Shown: positions 62,041 to 64,000 of the stretch, one piece after another | Position numbering within the stretch: position 1 is the first letter of the stretch | How the letters are laid out: every line of letters starts with the position of its first letter | Translations under genes and position numbers: made by a program | Source: Lacibacter sediminis | Lineage (GTDB): Bacteria > Bacteroidota > Bacteroidia > Chitinophagales > Chitinophagaceae | Direction of reading: 5' to 3' | NCBI RefSeq assembly: GCF_014168535.1 | Contig: NZ_CP060007.1 | Coordinates: forward strand, 868,001 to 932,000 | Length of the DNA stretch: 64,000 nucleotides | The notes under the pieces: generated by a model | Databases searched by the model: none | What the model saw: the letters and a program-made list of their open reading frames with translations, nothing else | Told to the model about the DNA's origin: nothing

Positions 62041-64000
62041 ATGAAGGGCGGGTTCTTTTTATCAGTCATTGTAATTGTGTGGGTTTTAGTTTTGCAGATT
62101 GCCTGCAAGCCGGAATATTCCTGCGAAAATTGCAAAGGAGAGAACCTACCACCGATAGCGAAAGCAGGGGCTGATAAGACAATCAAATTACCTAACGACA
62201 GCACTTTGCTTGATGGAAGTGCTTCTACTGATCCGGATGGAAGAATAACAGAATGGTCATGGAAAAAAGTCGCTGGCCCAGCTTCTTATGCAATAAAAGA
62301 CTCAGCGAAAAGTGTAACTCCAGTCAAAAAGCTGGTGCCCGGTGTGTATAGTTTTGAATTAAAAGTGATGGACAACGAAGGCCTGTTTGCCAAAGACACA
62401 GTTAAAATTTTTGTAGACAGTGCAACAGCACCTAACAGACCTCCTGTCGCAAGAGCCGGGCAAGATCAAACTATAACTTTGCCTGTAAACAAGGCATTGC
62501 TTGATGGAAGCGGTTCAACAGATCCTGACAATAACATAATCGGTTATGCCTGGAGAAAAATTTCAGGACCACCCAATTCTGTTTTTTCAGATCCTGTTGC
62601 AATCAAAGCAGAAGCATTAGACCTCACAAATGGTGTTTACCTCTTTGAGTTGACTGTTACTGATGCAGGCGGATTGTTTTCCACAGATACGATGCGGGTA
62701 ACGGTGAACATCTCACCTAATAGATCTCCCATAGCGGAAGCGGGCAATGATATCACAATCACCTATAATCTGCAAACCTGCAGTATGGATCCATCTTCTA
62801 TTACATTAGATGGGAAAATGTCGAGAGATCCTGATGGTACCATTTTTTCTTATCAATGGTCTTTAGTAGTTGCAGAAAGCTTTACGGCTTTAATAAGTAA
62901 TCCTGCTGCATCAACTACAACAGTTACAGGTCTCGTGCCGGGTTCGTATGGGTTTAGATTAAGAGTTACTGATAATGATGGTGCTATTGATGATGATACA
63001 ATTGTCGTAAATACGGTGTATAGTAACAGACCGTTGGTTAATGCACGACTTATTCCAATGGGATTATTGGGCGATCCAAGAATAGTAAGCGTAGTGGCTG
63101 CGGTTGGAACTAAAATATTGTTTGCAGGCGGAACGCCAGTTCCAAATGGACCCGGCCCTAACAAATTTTCATCCACTGTTAATATTTATGATATAGCAAC
63201 AAACTCATGGAGCGCTGCAAACCTGAGCCAGGCAAGATCTGGGATGACAGTTGCTGCAATGGGAACTAAAGTATTTTTTGCCGGAGGCACAGGTATTCTT
63301 CCTTCGGGTAGTGTTGGGTTAACATCACGTATTGATGTTTATGATGCTGTAGCAGACACCTGGTCAACAATGGAAATGCCTCATGCAGATGGACTATTAA
63401 CTTCACTGGTTTCCGGAAATAAGCTGGTAATAGTTGGGGGTAGTTTCGCTGATATCTATGATGCCGGAAGTAAAAGATGGACAACAACCAACTTCGGTCA
63501 GCCACGCTATTTAATTACCGCAAACAATGTAAAAGGCAAATTATATTTTGCAGGAGGTGTTACAAGCAAATCAACATTAACTCCAACTTCGAGAATAGAT
63601 ATTTATGATCCTGCAACTGATTCGTGGTCTGTTTCTCAATTAAGTAAGCCTAAATATGGAATGTCTGGTTTGCTTGCAAGAAATTTGATTTGGGCTGGAG
63701 GTATAGTAGCCGGAAAAACATCAAATGAAGTGGAGATGTATGATGCGTTTTCCAATTCCACTTCGTTTTCCTGTTTGTTTCAACCTAATTCTTTTTCTGC
63801 ATTTAGTTCCGGCACGTTAAATGGCAAAGCCTTCTTTTTTGTGGCGAATGGCAAAGCAAAAAACAAGTTCGACATCTATGATCCAATTACAGATACATGG
63901 TCAATAGGAGTATTGGATCAATCAATAACTGCACCGATGATTATTTCAGCAAATGGAAGTGTTTTCCTGATCAGTACTGCTGGAAGTAACGATGTTTATC
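62041..64000 (+). CDS. PKD-domain and Kelch-repeat lipoprotein, 3' end outside window
   Basis: A single open frame runs from ATG 62041 to the last base without a stop (653 complete codons). The N-terminus MKGGFFLSVIVIVWVLVLQ ends in a lipobox-like LQIAC. Three PKD-type domains follow, each opening with an APAGxD-like motif (KAGADKTIKLP near residue 41, RAGQDQTITLP near residue 138, EAGNDITITYN near residue 234) and containing DGS.STDPDG. From about residue 345 a Kelch-type repeat array begins, with units such as KILFAGG, IDVYDAVADTW, KLYFAGG and IDIYDPATDSW, at least five units before the window ends. A surface carbohydrate- or protein-binding role is likely. Confidence 0.85.
   Translation, partial: MKGGFFLSVIVIVWVLVLQIACKPEYSCENCKGENLPPIAKAGADKTIKLPNDSTLLDGSASTDPDGRITEWSWKKVAGPASYAIKDSAKSVTPVKKLVPGVYSFELKVMDNEGLFAKDTVKIFVDSATAPNRPPVARAGQDQTITLPVNKALLDGSGSTDPDNNIIGYAWRKISGPPNSVFSDPVAIKAEALDLTNGVYLFELTVTDAGGLFSTDTMRVTVNISPNRSPIAEAGNDITITYNLQTCSMDPSSITLDGKMSRDPDGTIFSYQWSLVVAESFTALISNPAASTTTVTGLVPGSYGFRLRVTDNDGAIDDDTIVVNTVYSNRPLVNARLIPMGLLGDPRIVSVVAAVGTKILFAGGTPVPNGPGPNKFSSTVNIYDIATNSWSAANLSQARSGMTVAAMGTKVFFAGGTGILPSGSVGLTSRIDVYDAVADTWSTMEMPHADGLLTSLVSGNKLVIVGGSFADIYDAGSKRWTTTNFGQPRYLITANNVKGKLYFAGGVTSKSTLTPTSRIDIYDPATDSWSVSQLSKPKYGMSGLLARNLIWAGGIVAGKTSNEVEMYDAFSNSTSFSCLFQPNSFSAFSSGTLNGKAFFFVANGKAKNKFDIYDPITDTWSIGVLDQSITAPMIISANGSVFLISTAGSNDVY

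Noticed and set aside
62853..63505. Minus-strand frames of 107 and 79 codons
   Set aside because: They overlap the long plus-strand PKD/Kelch gene, which has clear domain repeats.

Overview
The window looks like chromosomal DNA of a Bacteroidota bacterium, most likely family Chitinophagaceae. The evidence is a C-terminal type IX secretion sorting domain on the large nuclease, DUF4835 and DUF4296 proteins in a bamD-rpoZ-coaBC block, an OmpA protein with calcium-binding TSP3 repeats, futalosine-pathway menaquinone genes (mqnB, mqnD), many Tat and lipoprotein signals, and TAnnTTTG-type promoter boxes. Base composition is moderately AT-rich and no plasmid, phage, transposase or CRISPR signature was seen, so this is mostly ordinary chromosome. 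The species cannot be named from the sequence alone.

Layout: 1-2.44 kb is the 3' two thirds of a 23S rRNA, then 5S rRNA and a terminator. From 2.5 to 17.8 kb, all on the plus strand, lies a run of exported or lipid-anchored enzymes and membrane proteins: a DUF2306 protein, a PIG-L deacetylase, two paralogous lipoproteins, an esterase, two amidohydrolases, a DUF418 protein, a glyoxalase-like protein, a serine hydrolase and an alpha/beta hydrolase with altered catalytic motifs, an ApbE flavin transferase and a lipoprotein with a calcium-type loop. From 18 to 22.2 kb two Tat-exported Gfo/Idh/MocA oxidoreductases flank a double DUF1080 (3-keto-glycoside hydrolase) protein. From 22.4 to 29.5 kb lie an MFS transporter, two glycosyltransferases, a methyltransferase, an aldo/keto reductase and an L,D-transpeptidase. 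From 29.5 to 30.8 kb is rpsF-rpsR-rplI with a structured leader. From 31 to 39 kb are a 1532-residue secreted nuclease, a methyltransferase, recJ and a polyprenyl diphosphate synthase. From 39.2 to 45.5 kb are an OmpA protein and bamD-rpoZ-coaBC-DUF4835-DUF4296 plus an unknown gene. From 45.5 to 50.3 kb is a regulatory island with a membrane protein, a histidine kinase and three NarL-type response regulators. From 50.3 to 56.7 kb are an aminotransferase class IV protein, photolyase, mqnD, mqnB, two tandem 6-pyruvoyl-tetrahydropterin synthase homologues, folE and fabD. From 56.8 to 62 kb are small enzymes of mixed function. The window ends inside a PKD plus Kelch lipoprotein that is open to the last base.

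The most unusual signals are not genes. Three related 33-39 bp palindromes bounded by TTCGTC and GACGAA each sit 1-3 bases after the stop codon of a minus-strand gene (20.7, 57.3 and 59.1 kb). Heptanucleotide tandem repeats occur at 20.6, 53.1 and 56.7 kb, one of them inside mqnD. A perfect 8-bp inverted repeat just downstream of a TAnnTTTG box carries the TTG start codon of the regulatory operon at 47.75 kb. The 9-mer TAGTATTCT lies upstream of both plus-strand response regulators and of a small unknown gene. Two adjacent hydrolases at 12.5-15.4 kb have lost or changed catalytic residues.
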